A stretch of 16,920 bases of DNA, from positions 1 through 16,920 of the forward strand of contig CAMDPJ010000023.1 in NCBI GenBank assembly GCA_945903925.1. The letters run 5' to 3'. This stretch comes from Chryseobacterium gleum. Lineage in GTDB: Bacteria; Bacteroidota; Bacteroidia; Flavobacteriales_C; GCA-002722245. Below, in pieces: positions 1 to 7,593 of the stretch. A program made the position numbers and the translations under genes. Under the pieces are notes generated by a model. The model was not told the DNA's origin. It ran no database searches and saw nothing but the letters and a program-made list of their open reading frames with translations. The number at the start of each line of letters is the position of its first letter. Position 1 is the stretch's first letter.

Positions 1-411
1 GGGCAAGTATTCTTGTCCCCAAGTAAACAACGACATACTATAAATAGCCCAAGCCAGCAAAGCATTTACGGTAACACCGCCAATCATAATAATCAAACGT
101 TGCCAAGCTGGTTTAGAGCGAAATTCCCAAGGTTGAGCGGGCTCTTTCATAGCCTCTTTGTCCATCGACTCATCAATCATTCCGGCAATTTTCACATAGC
201 CACCAAAAGGCAACCAACCAATACCGTACTCGGTTTCACCCCGTTTGAATTTGAACAAAGAAAACCAAGGATCGAAGAACAAATAGAATTTCTCCACTTT
301 AGTTTTGAAAAGGCGGGCAGGAATAAAGTGACCTGCTTCGTGCAACAAAACGAGAATAGATAAGCTTAAAATTAAACTTACCGCTTTTACAAAAATCTCT
401 GAATATTCCAT
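1..411 (-). CDS. rseP: RIP metalloprotease RseP (site-2 protease), N-terminal part, cut by window edge
   Basis: Reading leftward from the ATG at 409-411, 137 codons stay open to the window edge, so only the N-terminus is present. The first hydrophobic segment (about residues 6-23) runs directly into the zinc motif HEAGH (H24, E25, H28). Next come GIGWLPFGGYVKIAGM and a second membrane segment near residues 113-130. This layout is that of S2P/RseP proteases, which cleave anti-sigma factors and other membrane proteins inside the inner membrane. The PDZ domain and the distal metal ligand (NxxPxxxLDG type) would lie beyond the window. The gene starts 8 bases after the dxr stop, so the two are very probably co-transcribed. 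No clear ribosome binding site is visible, as is usual in Bacteroidota. The family call is strong; the cellular substrate is unknown. Confidence 0.93.
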   Translation of the reverse strand, partial: MEYSEIFVKAVSLILSLSILVLLHEAGHFIPARLFKTKVEKFYLFFDPWFSLFKFKRGETEYGIGWLPFGGYVKIAGMIDESMDKEAMKEPAQPWEFRSKPAWQRLIIMIGGVTVNALLAWAIYSMSLFTWGQEYLP

Positions 412-419
412 TTAGTTAG

Positions 420-1583
420 TTAAACCGTTTTTAATATTATTTCTTTTGCCATTTCACGGGCATTTTTATCTGTTTCCAAGTAGTCATCCAATGTGGGATT
501 GCTCACCCATTTCGAATCATTCATGCATTGCTCAATCACATCAGGCATCTCTGTAAATCTAAGCTTATTTTTCAAAAAAGCATCAACCACAATTTCATTG
601 GCAGCGTTCAAAATACCGGGAGAATTTCCTCCCCGTTTCATTGCATCGTAAGCCAAATATAGATTACGGAAGGTTTTTGGGTCGGGTGCTTCGAAGGTTA
701 AGGAAGGATAATTCAAAAAGTTAAATCTTTTGAAATCAGATTTAATGCGCTGTGGATAAGCCAAAGCATATTGAATAGGTAACTTCATATCGGGCAAGCC
801 CATTTGCGCTTTCATGGATCCGTCTTCAAACTGAACGATAGAATGAACGATAGATTGAGGATGGACAATCACATCAATTTGCTCAGCGTTTAAACCAAAC
901 AACCATTTCGCTTCAATCACCTCTAAACCTTTGTTCATCATCGATGCAGAATCTATGGTTATTTTCGCGCCCATCTGCCAATTGGGATGTTTCAACGCTT
1001 GTTCTTTTGTCACATTTGCCAACTGCTCTGCACTCCATCCGCGGAATGGTCCGCCTGAAGCTGTTAAATAAATCTTCTCAATTTTATTGAGAAACTCACC
1101 TGCCAAACATTGAAAAATAGCAGAGTGTTCTGAATCCACAGGATAAATATTTACACCTTTTTCTTTCGCCAATTTCGTTACCATTTCACCCGCAACTACC
1201 AAAGTTTCTTTGTTGGCTAAAGCAATGTGTTTACCTGCATTGATTGCTGCTAAAGTTGGTTTCAATCCTGCAAAACCTACTACTGCAGTAAGCACCACAT
1301 CAATACTTTCCATTTCCATCGCTTGCGACAATGCCGCTTCGCCAGCATACACATGTACATCTTCATTCGCCAACGCTTCCTTCAAATAAGTGTATTTTGA
1401 TTCATCGGCAATAACAACAGTATTGGGCTTGAATTTTTTGGTTTGTTCAATTAGTAAATCGGCATTAGAATTAACGGTAAGCACCTCCACTTCAAATTGA
1501 GCGGGATGCTCTTGAATCACTTCTAATGCTTGCGTTCCAATAGAACCTGACGAACCTAGTATGGCGATTTTTTTCTTTTCCAT
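420..1583 (-). CDS. dxr: 1-deoxy-D-xylulose-5-phosphate reductoisomerase
   Basis: This 387-residue protein has the usual full length for the family. It converts 1-deoxy-D-xylulose 5-phosphate to 2-C-methyl-D-erythritol 4-phosphate with NADPH, the first committed step of the MEP isoprenoid pathway, in the cytoplasm. The NADPH-binding glycine motif GSSGSIG is at residues 10-16. ALANKETLV (121-129) carries K125. The metal ligands appear as D150 and E152 in PVDSEHSAIFQ and E221 in MNKGLE. The substrate loop TASGGPFRGW is at 174-183. The order of motifs matches characterised Dxr enzymes. It lies 15 bases downstream of the M42 peptidase gene and 8 bases upstream of rseP, which indicates one transcription unit. 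Its product pathway supplies undecaprenyl phosphate and related polyprenyl carriers. Nothing about the gene looks damaged. Confidence 0.97.
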   Translation of the reverse strand: MEKKKIAILGSSGSIGTQALEVIQEHPAQFEVEVLTVNSNADLLIEQTKKFKPNTVVIADESKYTYLKEALANEDVHVYAGEAALSQAMEMESIDVVLTAVVGFAGLKPTLAAINAGKHIALANKETLVVAGEMVTKLAKEKGVNIYPVDSEHSAIFQCLAGEFLNKIEKIYLTASGGPFRGWSAEQLANVTKEQALKHPNWQMGAKITIDSASMMNKGLEVIEAKWLFGLNAEQIDVIVHPQSIVHSIVQFEDGSMKAQMGLPDMKLPIQYALAYPQRIKSDFKRFNFLNYPSLTFEAPDPKTFRNLYLAYDAMKRGGNSPGILNAANEIVVDAFLKNKLRFTEMPDVIEQCMNDSKWVSNPTLDDYLETDKNAREMAKEIILKTV

Positions 1584-1598
1584 TTTGTTGAATACGAA

Positions 1599-2666
1599 CT
1601 ACTTCTTGCCTAAACCTTGAAGAGTCCAGTCGAAAGTATCCATCTCTTTGATGCAAGCAGTCAATAAATCAATAGCCCCTTGAATATCGTTCTTATCGCT
1701 CATTTCAATTACTTGATGAATGTGGCGTGTAGGTATAGAAATACAGCCAGCGATTGAACCACCTGCATTAGAACGCTGAATTCCCGCAGTGTCTGTTCCA
1801 CCTCCTGTAAGAATTTCGGGCTGCCATTTGATTTTATTTTTGTCGGCAGTTTTCTTCATGAATTTCACCATCCGCGTATCGCAAATGGTAGAAGAATCCA
1901 TAATTTTTATGGCCACACCTTTACCTAAAGAAGTAATTTTTTCGTGCTCGGGAGCACCAGGCAAATCATAAGCAATGGTAGTATCTAAACCAATTCCGAA
2001 ATCGGGATTAATTTCTAAAGCCGATACACTTGCGCCGCGAATTCCTACTTCCTCTTGCACTGTAAATACAGCATTTAAGGTGTAAGGAATTTTTTTGCCT
2101 TTTAATTTTTTGAGTGTTTCTATCAAGATAAAAACAGAAACTCTGTTGTCGAGAGATTTTGCATTTACGCAATTTCCCATTTCTATCAATTCACGCTGAC
2201 GTGTAACAGGGCAGCCAATCTCCACTATTTTTTCTACCTCTTTTACATCTAAACCTAAGTCGATGTAGAAATCGGAAATTTTAGCCGGTTGATTTCTTTC
2301 TTCAGGCGACATTACATGAATAGGTTTTGAGCCCATTACGCCAATAATATCTTTTTTGCCGTGAACGATAACACGCTGTGCTGTTAATGTTTTAGGGTCG
2401 AAACCGCCCAACGGATGAAATTTTAAAAATCCGTTTTTGTCGATGTGCGTTACGATGAAACCAATTTCATCCATGTGTGCCGCCACCATAATTTGTTTGT
2501 TTTTTGTTCCTTTAACAACAGCATTTACATTGCCCATGTTATCAAAACGAACCTCATCACACAAACCTTTTAATTCACGGAGTACCAATGTGCGCATGCG
2601 CTCCTCAAAGCCCGGTGCACCAGCAACTTCTGTGATTTCTTTGAGTAAAGCAATGTTTATTGACAT
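1599..2666 (-). CDS. M42 family metallopeptidase (glutamyl/deblocking aminopeptidase type)
   Basis: The 355-residue protein has the co-catalytic two-metal centre of peptidase family M42. The expected ligands are H64 in AHMDEIGF (with D66), the bridging D173 in KSLDNR, the general base E205 and ligand E206 in VQEEVG, D228 in GLDTT, and H317 in IPTRHIH. GGGTDTAGIQ at 288-297 is also typical. M42 enzymes are cytoplasmic oligomeric aminopeptidases (TET type) that trim peptides. They are often annotated as glutamyl aminopeptidase, deblocking aminopeptidase or, historically, cellulase M, and the exact specificity cannot be read from sequence. No signal peptide is visible. The start at 2666 gives a normal N-terminus. 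The gene follows the heptad-repeat hairpin downstream of pyk and precedes dxr by 15 bases. It may be transcribed from pyk or from an unrecognised promoter in the repeat region. Confidence 0.93.
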   Translation of the reverse strand: MSINIALLKEITEVAGAPGFEERMRTLVLRELKGLCDEVRFDNMGNVNAVVKGTKNKQIMVAAHMDEIGFIVTHIDKNGFLKFHPLGGFDPKTLTAQRVIVHGKKDIIGVMGSKPIHVMSPEERNQPAKISDFYIDLGLDVKEVEKIVEIGCPVTRQRELIEMGNCVNAKSLDNRVSVFILIETLKKLKGKKIPYTLNAVFTVQEEVGIRGASVSALEINPDFGIGLDTTIAYDLPGAPEHEKITSLGKGVAIKIMDSSTICDTRMVKFMKKTADKNKIKWQPEILTGGGTDTAGIQRSNAGGSIAGCISIPTRHIHQVIEMSDKNDIQGAIDLLTACIKEMDTFDWTLQGLGKK

Positions 2667-2673
2667 AGAAAAA

Positions 2674-2739
2674 GTTCAATGTTCAATGTTCAATGTTTAA
2701 TGTCAGCTAACTTTGAACATTAAACATTGAACCTTGAAC
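2674..2739. repeat. Heptad tandem repeat forming a 23-bp imperfect inverted repeat
   Basis: Three copies of GTTCAAT followed by one GTTTAAT variant (2674-2701) face TTGAACA-type heptads on the other side. The arms 2681-2703 and 2717-2739 can pair over 23 bp with a single mismatch, around a 13-base loop (2704-2716). It fills almost all of the 77-base gap between the pyk stop and the M42 start. A hairpin of this strength in RNA could attenuate or terminate pyk transcription or protect the 3' end, but it is AT-rich and has no clean U-tract. It also resembles the dispersed palindromic heptad repeats often seen between genes of Bacteroidota (from memory, not checked). Confidence 0.85.
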
Positions 2740-2743
2740 TAAA

Positions 2744-4168
2744 TTACACTACCTGACTTAATTTTATCGTATTTGTTTTTCCTTTTTCGTGAATTGGCAT
2801 AGAAGCGATGTTGATGTAGAAATCATCTTTTTCTAAATGACCTTTAGTCACCAAAAATTCTTCTAAATCACTAATGGTTTTGTCGGTGCTTTCATACTTA
2901 TCGTAGTAGAAACCTTTAATACCCCAAATTAAACTCACCATAGCCAATAATTCTCTGCTGGCAGTAAATACATAAGTGTAGGCTTTCGGACGGTGACTAG
3001 CGATTTTAAAAGCAGTATATCCAGAGTGCGTCATGGTGATGATGGCTTTTGCACCAACACGATCAGACAAACGAACACCAGAAATACAAATATTATCTGT
3101 TACTGTTCTTTCCGGCCGGTGAATAGCATCAAAACGGTGATTGTAAATTCCTTCGAATTCTTCCATTTTGCGAACAATATTCGCCATAGTCTCAATTACT
3201 AAATCGGGATGTTTACCAACAGATGTTTCACCGCTTAGCATTACTGCATCGGCACCATCCATCACCGCATTGGCAACGTCGTTTACCTCAGCACGAGAAG
3301 GCGTAATACCATCAATCATACTCTCCATCATTTGCGTTGCCACTATGATAGGTTTAGAATGCTGCTGACATTTTTTAATCATCATTTTTTGCAACAATGG
3401 AACATCTTGGTAAGGAACCTCGATACCCAGGTCACCGCGTGCTACCATGATAGCATCTGTAGCTTCAATAATTTCGTCTATACACTCAATAGCTTCAGGT
3501 TTTTCAATCTTAGCAATAATACGAGCTGTGCTTCCTTTTTTCACCATGATGGCACGCAAATCATGAATACATTTTGCTGTGCGCACAAAAGAAAGCGCTA
3601 TCCATTCTGCTTTTTGGTCTAAAGCAAAATCTAAATCTCTTAAATCCTTTTCAGATAAAGAAGGTAGAGATACTTTGGTGTTGGGAAGATTAACTCCTTT
3701 TTTTGACTTCAACACACCTGTATGCAGCATTTCAACCAGCACCTCGTCTACTCTATTGGTAGAAATTACTTGAATTTGTAATTTACCATCATCTATTAAT
3801 ATTTTTTCACCCGGATTAACATCGCGCGGGAAAGCTTGGTAAGTCATGAAAACGCGTTCGGCATTGCCCACACACTCTTTTGTAGTAATGGTAAAACGTT
3901 GTCCGGCTTTAATCTCAACACCGTCATTTTCCATCATACCAATACGCAATTTCGGACCCTGCAAATCGGCCAGAATAGCTACGTTAGTGCCCAACTCTTT
4001 GGCTACAGAACGCACAGCATCTAAATTAGCTTTGTGGAATTCGTGGTCGCCATGAGAAAAATTCAAGCGACAAACATCTACTCCGTTCATAATCATTTTA
4101 GTGAGCATCTCCTTGCTGCTGCAAGCAGGGCCCATCGTAGCGACAATCTTAGTTCTCTTTGGAATCAT
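2744..4168 (-). CDS. pyk: Pyruvate kinase
   Basis: The enzyme transfers phosphate from phosphoenolpyruvate to ADP, the last step of glycolysis, in the cytoplasm. With the start at 4168 it has 474 residues and begins MIPKRTKIVATMGPA, the standard family N-terminus. R34 and NFSHG (36-40) form the nucleotide/PEP site. The signature IAKIEKPEAI contains catalytic K220 and metal ligand E222, and ARGDLG provides D246. SGETSVGKHP (312-321) is also typical. The frame stays open to an upstream ATG at 4231, which would add 21 unrelated residues. I prefer 4168 because a -7 promoter-like element lies inside that extension. The gene closes the acpP-fabF-rnc-IPExxxVDY cluster, 110 bases after the IPExxxVDY gene, so it probably has both read-through and its own promoter. 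Confidence 0.96.
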   Translation of the reverse strand: MIPKRTKIVATMGPACSSKEMLTKMIMNGVDVCRLNFSHGDHEFHKANLDAVRSVAKELGTNVAILADLQGPKLRIGMMENDGVEIKAGQRFTITTKECVGNAERVFMTYQAFPRDVNPGEKILIDDGKLQIQVISTNRVDEVLVEMLHTGVLKSKKGVNLPNTKVSLPSLSEKDLRDLDFALDQKAEWIALSFVRTAKCIHDLRAIMVKKGSTARIIAKIEKPEAIECIDEIIEATDAIMVARGDLGIEVPYQDVPLLQKMMIKKCQQHSKPIIVATQMMESMIDGITPSRAEVNDVANAVMDGADAVMLSGETSVGKHPDLVIETMANIVRKMEEFEGIYNHRFDAIHRPERTVTDNICISGVRLSDRVGAKAIITMTHSGYTAFKIASHRPKAYTYVFTASRELLAMVSLIWGIKGFYYDKYESTDKTISDLEEFLVTKGHLEKDDFYINIASMPIHEKGKTNTIKLSQVV

Positions 4169-4188
4169 TTCAAGTTTTTTGTTGGAAC

Positions 4189-4196
4189 CAAATATA
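4189..4196 (-). promoter_or_regulatory. Bacteroidota -7 promoter element upstream of pyk
   Basis: Read on the minus strand, the eight bases are TATATTTG, a full match to the TAnnTTTG element of Bacteroidota sigma-A promoters. They end 21 bases before the pyk ATG at 4168, leaving a short leader. A matching TTTG -33 box is not found at the right distance, so this is only a partial promoter match. Its position inside the longer pyk reading frame argues for the shorter protein. Confidence 0.4.
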
Positions 4197-4278
4197 GTTT
4201 TTTTGTTTAAGGTTTGGGGTCTAAACAGCAAAGTTTTTTGAACAGCTTCAATGGGGTAAATTTAAATGTTAGCCTGTG

Positions 4279-4698
4279 TTAAATCAATAAACTGGCTCCC
4301 GATTTTAAAGCGCTGGGGTCTATAGCGAATGCAGTGAGCACGTTCGGCACATTTTTGAGCTTCTCTACTTCTTGCTCGAGCTCTTCATTTTCAAGCGGAC
4401 CGCGTATTTGCAAAAAGTAGTCGACTGTTTTCAATTCGGGAATCAAAATACCCGCATCACCCCTGTTGGCAATGAGCGAATAGTGAATATGATTCTCTTC
4501 GTCTTCGTAAGAAAAAATAGAGAACAAACTTTTGGTTTTCAACTTATCAACAATCATCGATAGGTCGTCTTCTCTTTTGAGACGATAATTTAAATGCTGA
4601 TTTAAATTCCACACAAAACGATAATCTTTGAGATGGCAAGAAATGCCAATCAGCAAAAAGTCGAATTCGGGTTCAAAATCTAAAGTGAGCTTTGCCAT
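4279..4698 (-). CDS. IPExxxVDY family protein (function unknown)
   Basis: This small cytoplasmic protein (139 residues) carries the family-defining motif IPELKTVDY at residues 86-94, preceded by NRGDAGIL. It has no signal peptide or membrane segment. The N-terminal half has an alternating pattern compatible with beta strands (LTLDFEPEFDFLLIGIS), and the C-terminal part contains a short acidic helix (ENEELEQEVEKLKNV, 103-117). The family is named for this motif and is found in Bacteroidota; no biochemical role is known to me. Its first 19 bases overlap the 3' end of rnc, so translation is probably coupled to RNase III, and pyk follows. The conserved placement between rnc and pyk is the only functional hint. 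Confidence 0.88.
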   Translation of the reverse strand: MAKLTLDFEPEFDFLLIGISCHLKDYRFVWNLNQHLNYRLKREDDLSMIVDKLKTKSLFSIFSYEDEENHIHYSLIANRGDAGILIPELKTVDYFLQIRGPLENEELEQEVEKLKNVPNVLTAFAIDPSALKSGASLLI

Positions 4699-5414
4699 GT
4701 ATCAATAAATCCAGATAAAAATAATTTTTTTGCGGCAGATTGTTCAGCTTCCTTCTTTGATTTCCCCATCGCTTCCTCCTTCATTTCATCCTCGATGAAG
4801 AGTCCGATATGAAATAATTTATTATGCTCTTCCACTCCCTCATCCAACACTTTAAAATACACAGGCACCTTATTTTTTTGCGACCATTCAATCAATTTAC
4901 TTTTGAAGTTATGGTCGGTATCTTTTATTTCTTGCATGTTGTAAAAAGGAACCAGCATTTTTTGATGCACAAAATTCCGCGCCGCATTCAATCCTCTATC
5001 AAGATAAATCGCACCTATCAATGCTTCCAAAGCATTTCCACCAAGCGACAAAGGAAAGTTTTCTTGATTAATTTTAGCCTTCACCAAGAATTTAAGTTCT
5101 AATGAATCGGCAATACCGTTGAGTGTTTTTCTGCTTACCATTGCCGACTTAATTTTGGTAAGTGTTCCTTCGTCTTCTTCGGGAAATTGCTCATACAAAA
5201 ATTCGGCGATCACAATACCCAAAACAGAATCACCTAAATACTCTAATCGATCATTGTACTCATGCGGCTTAGCATTATTACCCAAAATGGAGCGATGGGT
5301 AAAAGCAGTTTTGTATAGGGCGATATTAGAAGGGAAAAACCCGGTCACTTTTCGTAACCGGGTAATGAATTGTTTGTCTTTAGAAAAATAATATCTGATG
5401 CGATTAAGCAGCAT
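4680..5414 (-). CDS. rnc: Ribonuclease III
   Basis: RNase III cuts double-stranded RNA, processing rRNA precursors and structured transcripts in the cytoplasm. The 244-residue protein has the signature NDRLEYLGDSVL at 54-65, with E58 and D62 of the catalytic centre. A second active-site segment NALEALIGAIYLD follows at 127-139. A C-terminal double-stranded RNA-binding domain spans about residues 168-236 and ends with the conserved KKEAEQSAAKK. At the position of the usual second catalytic Asp (D114 in E. coli) there is an Asn, N127, while the following catalytic Glu is kept as E130. The gene begins 2 bases after the fabF stop and overlaps the IPExxxVDY gene by 19 bases, so it sits inside a tightly coupled operon. 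The N-terminus is extended by about 20 residues compared with the E. coli enzyme. Confidence 0.95.
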   Translation of the reverse strand: MLLNRIRYYFSKDKQFITRLRKVTGFFPSNIALYKTAFTHRSILGNNAKPHEYNDRLEYLGDSVLGIVIAEFLYEQFPEEDEGTLTKIKSAMVSRKTLNGIADSLELKFLVKAKINQENFPLSLGGNALEALIGAIYLDRGLNAARNFVHQKMLVPFYNMQEIKDTDHNFKSKLIEWSQKNKVPVYFKVLDEGVEEHNKLFHIGLFIEDEMKEEAMGKSKKEAEQSAAKKLFLSGFIDTWQSSL

Positions 5415-5416
5415 TA

Positions 5417-6670
5417 TTATCCTTCATAAGCTTTAAAGATGATGCTTGCGTTGTGTCCGCCAAACCCGAAAGTATTGGTTAAAGCATATTTTATTTTTCG
5501 CTCTTGCGCTTTGTTGAAAGTGAAATTCAATTTATTATCCAATTCAGGGTCATCGGTAAAGTGATTGATGGTTGGTGGAATAATTCCATTTTGAATTGCC
5601 AACACACACGCCAATGCTTCAATCGCTCCAGCTGCACCCAAAAGGTGACCCGTCATCGATTTCGTTGAACTGATATTTAAATTGTAAGCATGTTCTCCAA
5701 ACACTTTCTGAATTGCTTTTGTTTCAGCAACATCACCCAGCGGTGTAGAAGTGCCATGAACGTTGATGTATCCGATATCTGTTGGTTTAAGATGTGCATC
5801 TTCTAATGCCATTCTCATTACATTCATTGCACCTAATCCTTCTGGATGAGGAGCCGTGATATGATAAGCATCGGCAGATAAACCACCACCCACAACCTCA
5901 GCATATATCATAGCACCACGCGCTTTAGCATGTTCGTATTCTTCCAAAATCATTGAACCAGCACCTTCACCTAAAACAAAACCTTCACGATCTTTATCGA
6001 ACGGACGAGAGGCAGTTTGAGGAGAATCATTACGTGTTGACAAAGCTTGTAAAGCATTGAATCCTCCAACTCCGGCTGCATTAACTGCAGCTTCAGAACC
6101 ACCAGAAACAATGATATCGGCTTTACCTAAACGAATATAATTGAAGGCATCAATAATAGCATGTGTAGAAGAAGCGCAGGCAGAAACAGTAGCGAAGTTC
6201 GGACCCCTCAACCCAAACTTAATTGAGATATGGCCAGGGGCGATATCTGCAATCATTTTGGGAATAAAGAAAGGGTTAAAACGTGGAGTGCCATCGCCTT
6301 TAGCGAAAGCTTCCACTTCGTTTTGAAATGTTTCTAAACCCCCAATACCCGAACCCCAGATTACTCCAGCGCGATCGAGATTGATTTTTTCTACATCTAT
6401 TCCTGAATGCAAAAACGCCTCAGTTGCCGCTACTACCGCATACTGCGCGTAACGATCGATACGTCTTCCTTCTTTTTTATCAAAGTGGTCATCTGCGTTG
6501 TACCCTTTGATTTCACAGGCAAATTGCGTTTTAAACTTCGAGGCATCGAAACGAGTGATTGGCCCAGCGCCGCTCACACCGTTGATTAGTCCATTCCAAA
6601 AGGATGAAACATCGTTGCCAAGAGGTGTTAACGCGCCAAGGCCCGTAATAACAACCCTTTTCAGTTCCAT
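5417..6670 (-). CDS. fabF: 3-oxoacyl-ACP synthase II (beta-ketoacyl-ACP synthase)
   Basis: This 417-residue condensing enzyme elongates acyl-ACP with malonyl-ACP in type II fatty-acid synthesis. The Cys-His-His triad is complete: C165 in TVSACASSTH, H305 in NVHGTSTPLGD and H342 in KSMTGHLLGAAGA. The C-terminal NTFGFGGHN glycine motif is present. The N-terminus MELKRVVITGLGALTPLG fits FabF rather than FabB or FabH. The gene follows acpP by 12 bases and precedes rnc by 2 bases, as in many Bacteroidota and other bacteria where acpP-fabF-rnc form one unit. It acts in the cytoplasm on acyl groups carried by the neighbouring AcpP. No anomalies were seen. Confidence 0.97.
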   Translation of the reverse strand: MELKRVVITGLGALTPLGNDVSSFWNGLINGVSGAGPITRFDASKFKTQFACEIKGYNADDHFDKKEGRRIDRYAQYAVVAATEAFLHSGIDVEKINLDRAGVIWGSGIGGLETFQNEVEAFAKGDGTPRFNPFFIPKMIADIAPGHISIKFGLRGPNFATVSACASSTHAIIDAFNYIRLGKADIIVSGGSEAAVNAAGVGGFNALQALSTRNDSPQTASRPFDKDREGFVLGEGAGSMILEEYEHAKARGAMIYAEVVGGGLSADAYHITAPHPEGLGAMNVMRMALEDAHLKPTDIGYINVHGTSTPLGDVAETKAIQKVFGEHAYNLNISSTKSMTGHLLGAAGAIEALACVLAIQNGIIPPTINHFTDDPELDNKLNFTFNKAQERKIKYALTNTFGFGGHNASIIFKAYEG

Positions 6671-6682
6671 TATAGTAAAATA

Positions 6683-6919
6683 TTACTTCGCGTTTGTCTC
6701 GATATAATTCACTGCATCTCCAACAGTACCGATCTTTTCAGCTTGGTCGTCTGGAATAGCAATATTAAATTCTTTTTCGAATTCCATAATTAATTCTACG
6801 GTATCCAATGAATCAGCCCCTAAATCGTTGGTGAAGTTAGCTTCGTTAGTTACTTCGCTTTCGTCAACTCCTAATTTATCAACGATGATCGCTTTTACTC
6901 TAGATGAAATGTCAGACAT
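6683..6919 (-). CDS. acpP: Acyl carrier protein
   Basis: A 78-residue acidic protein with the phosphopantetheine attachment motif GADSLDTVEL; S37 is the modified serine. Its length, the helix pattern and the FEKEFNIAIPDDQAEKIGTVGDAV segment match bacterial AcpP. It carries growing acyl chains for FabF, encoded 12 bases downstream, and for the other fatty-acid and lipid enzymes. It is the first gene of the minus-strand cluster and faces purN across a 116-base divergent promoter region. A promoter-like TTTC-N19-TAATCTTG lies upstream. Confidence 0.97.
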   Translation of the reverse strand: MSDISSRVKAIIVDKLGVDESEVTNEANFTNDLGADSLDTVELIMEFEKEFNIAIPDDQAEKIGTVGDAVNYIETNAK

Positions 6920-6943
6920 TGTCTATTGGTTTTTTTGGTTAAA

Positions 6944-6974
6944 CAAGATTACAAAGAAAACAATTTTTACGAAA
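6944..6974 (-). promoter_or_regulatory. Probable promoter of acpP-fabF-rnc operon
   Basis: On the minus strand, TTTC (6971-6974) is followed after 19 bases by TAATCTTG (6944-6951). Each box differs by one base from the Bacteroidota consensus TTTG-N19-TAnnTTTG. The -7 box ends 24 bases before the acpP ATG, giving a short leader. Identification is by pattern only. Confidence 0.42.
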
Positions 6975-6985
6975 AGGCACAATCC

Positions 6986-7019
6986 TTTGCCTTTTTTCTT
7001 CATAATAATTGCACTTTTG
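6986..7019 (+). promoter_or_regulatory. Probable promoter of purN-rnhA
   Basis: TTTG (6986-6989) and CACTTTTG (7012-7019, one base off TAnnTTTG) are separated by 22 bases, within the range tolerated by Bacteroidota sigma-A promoters. The purN ATG follows at 7036. The elements lie back to back with the acpP promoter, and neither coding region extends into the gap if purN starts at 7036. Confidence 0.4.
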
Positions 7020-7035
7020 TAGAAACACAGCACAA

Positions 7036-7593
7036 ATGAACATAGCAGTATTCGCTTCGGGCTCGGGCAGCAACGCACAAAAAATTTTCGATTATTTTAA
7101 AAATCACCCACGCATTAAAGTCGCTGTGGTGCTATGTAACAAGCCAAACGCTTTTGTAATTGAAAGAGCGAATCACGAGAATATTCCGGTTTTAATGGTA
7201 GATAAAACCAGCTTCAAAGACGAAACATACTTATTATCAGCATTAAAAAATTATCAAGTCGATTTTATCGTTTTAGCAGGTTTTTTATGGTTGATTCCCG
7301 TTTTTCTCACCAAAGCCTTCCCCAATAAAATGGTAAATATTCATCCGGCCTTGTTGCCAAAATATGGTGGAAAAGGGATGCACGGTCATTTTGTTCACGA
7401 AGCTGTTTTTGAGAACAAAGAGAAGGAATCGGGCATCACTGTTCATTATGTAAATGAAGTGTACGATTCTGGAGAAATCGTTTTTCAAGCCAAATGCAAT
7501 GTTGAAGGGTTGAATCCAGAAGAAATTGCAGCAGCGGTTTTAAAACTAGAGCATGAACACTTCCCAAAAGTGATTGAAAAATTATTGAGTTAA
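7036..7593 (+). CDS. purN: Phosphoribosylglycinamide formyltransferase
   Basis: PurN transfers a formyl group from 10-formyltetrahydrofolate to GAR, the third step of purine synthesis. The 185-residue protein starts with MNIAVFASGSGSN, the family's phosphate-binding N-terminus. N101 and H103 in VNIHPALLPKYGG and D144 in EVYDSGEIV match the catalytic Asn-His-Asp trio. An in-frame ATG at 7009 would add nine residues, but it would run through the likely -7 promoter box, so 7036 is chosen. The stop codon TAA overlaps the rnhA ATG by one base (TAATG), which suggests translational coupling. The pairing of purN divergent to acpP is common in Bacteroidota as far as I recall. Confidence 0.95.
   Translation: MNIAVFASGSGSNAQKIFDYFKNHPRIKVAVVLCNKPNAFVIERANHENIPVLMVDKTSFKDETYLLSALKNYQVDFIVLAGFLWLIPVFLTKAFPNKMVNIHPALLPKYGGKGMHGHFVHEAVFENKEKESGITVHYVNEVYDSGEIVFQAKCNVEGLNPEEIAAAVLKLEHEHFPKVIEKLLS

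Noticed and set aside
13..363. Plus-strand open frame of 116 codons
   Set aside because: It lies antisense to the rseP start, whose HEAGH and GGYVKIAGM motifs are clear; the plus-strand peptide has no recognisable features.
2674..2739. CRISPR-like array
   Set aside because: The repeats are 7 bases, contiguous, without spacers, and form a palindrome; no cas genes are near.
7009..7035. Earlier purN start adding MHFCRNTAQ
   Set aside because: It would overlap the CACTTTTG promoter box, and the family N-terminus begins at MNIAVFASGSGSN.
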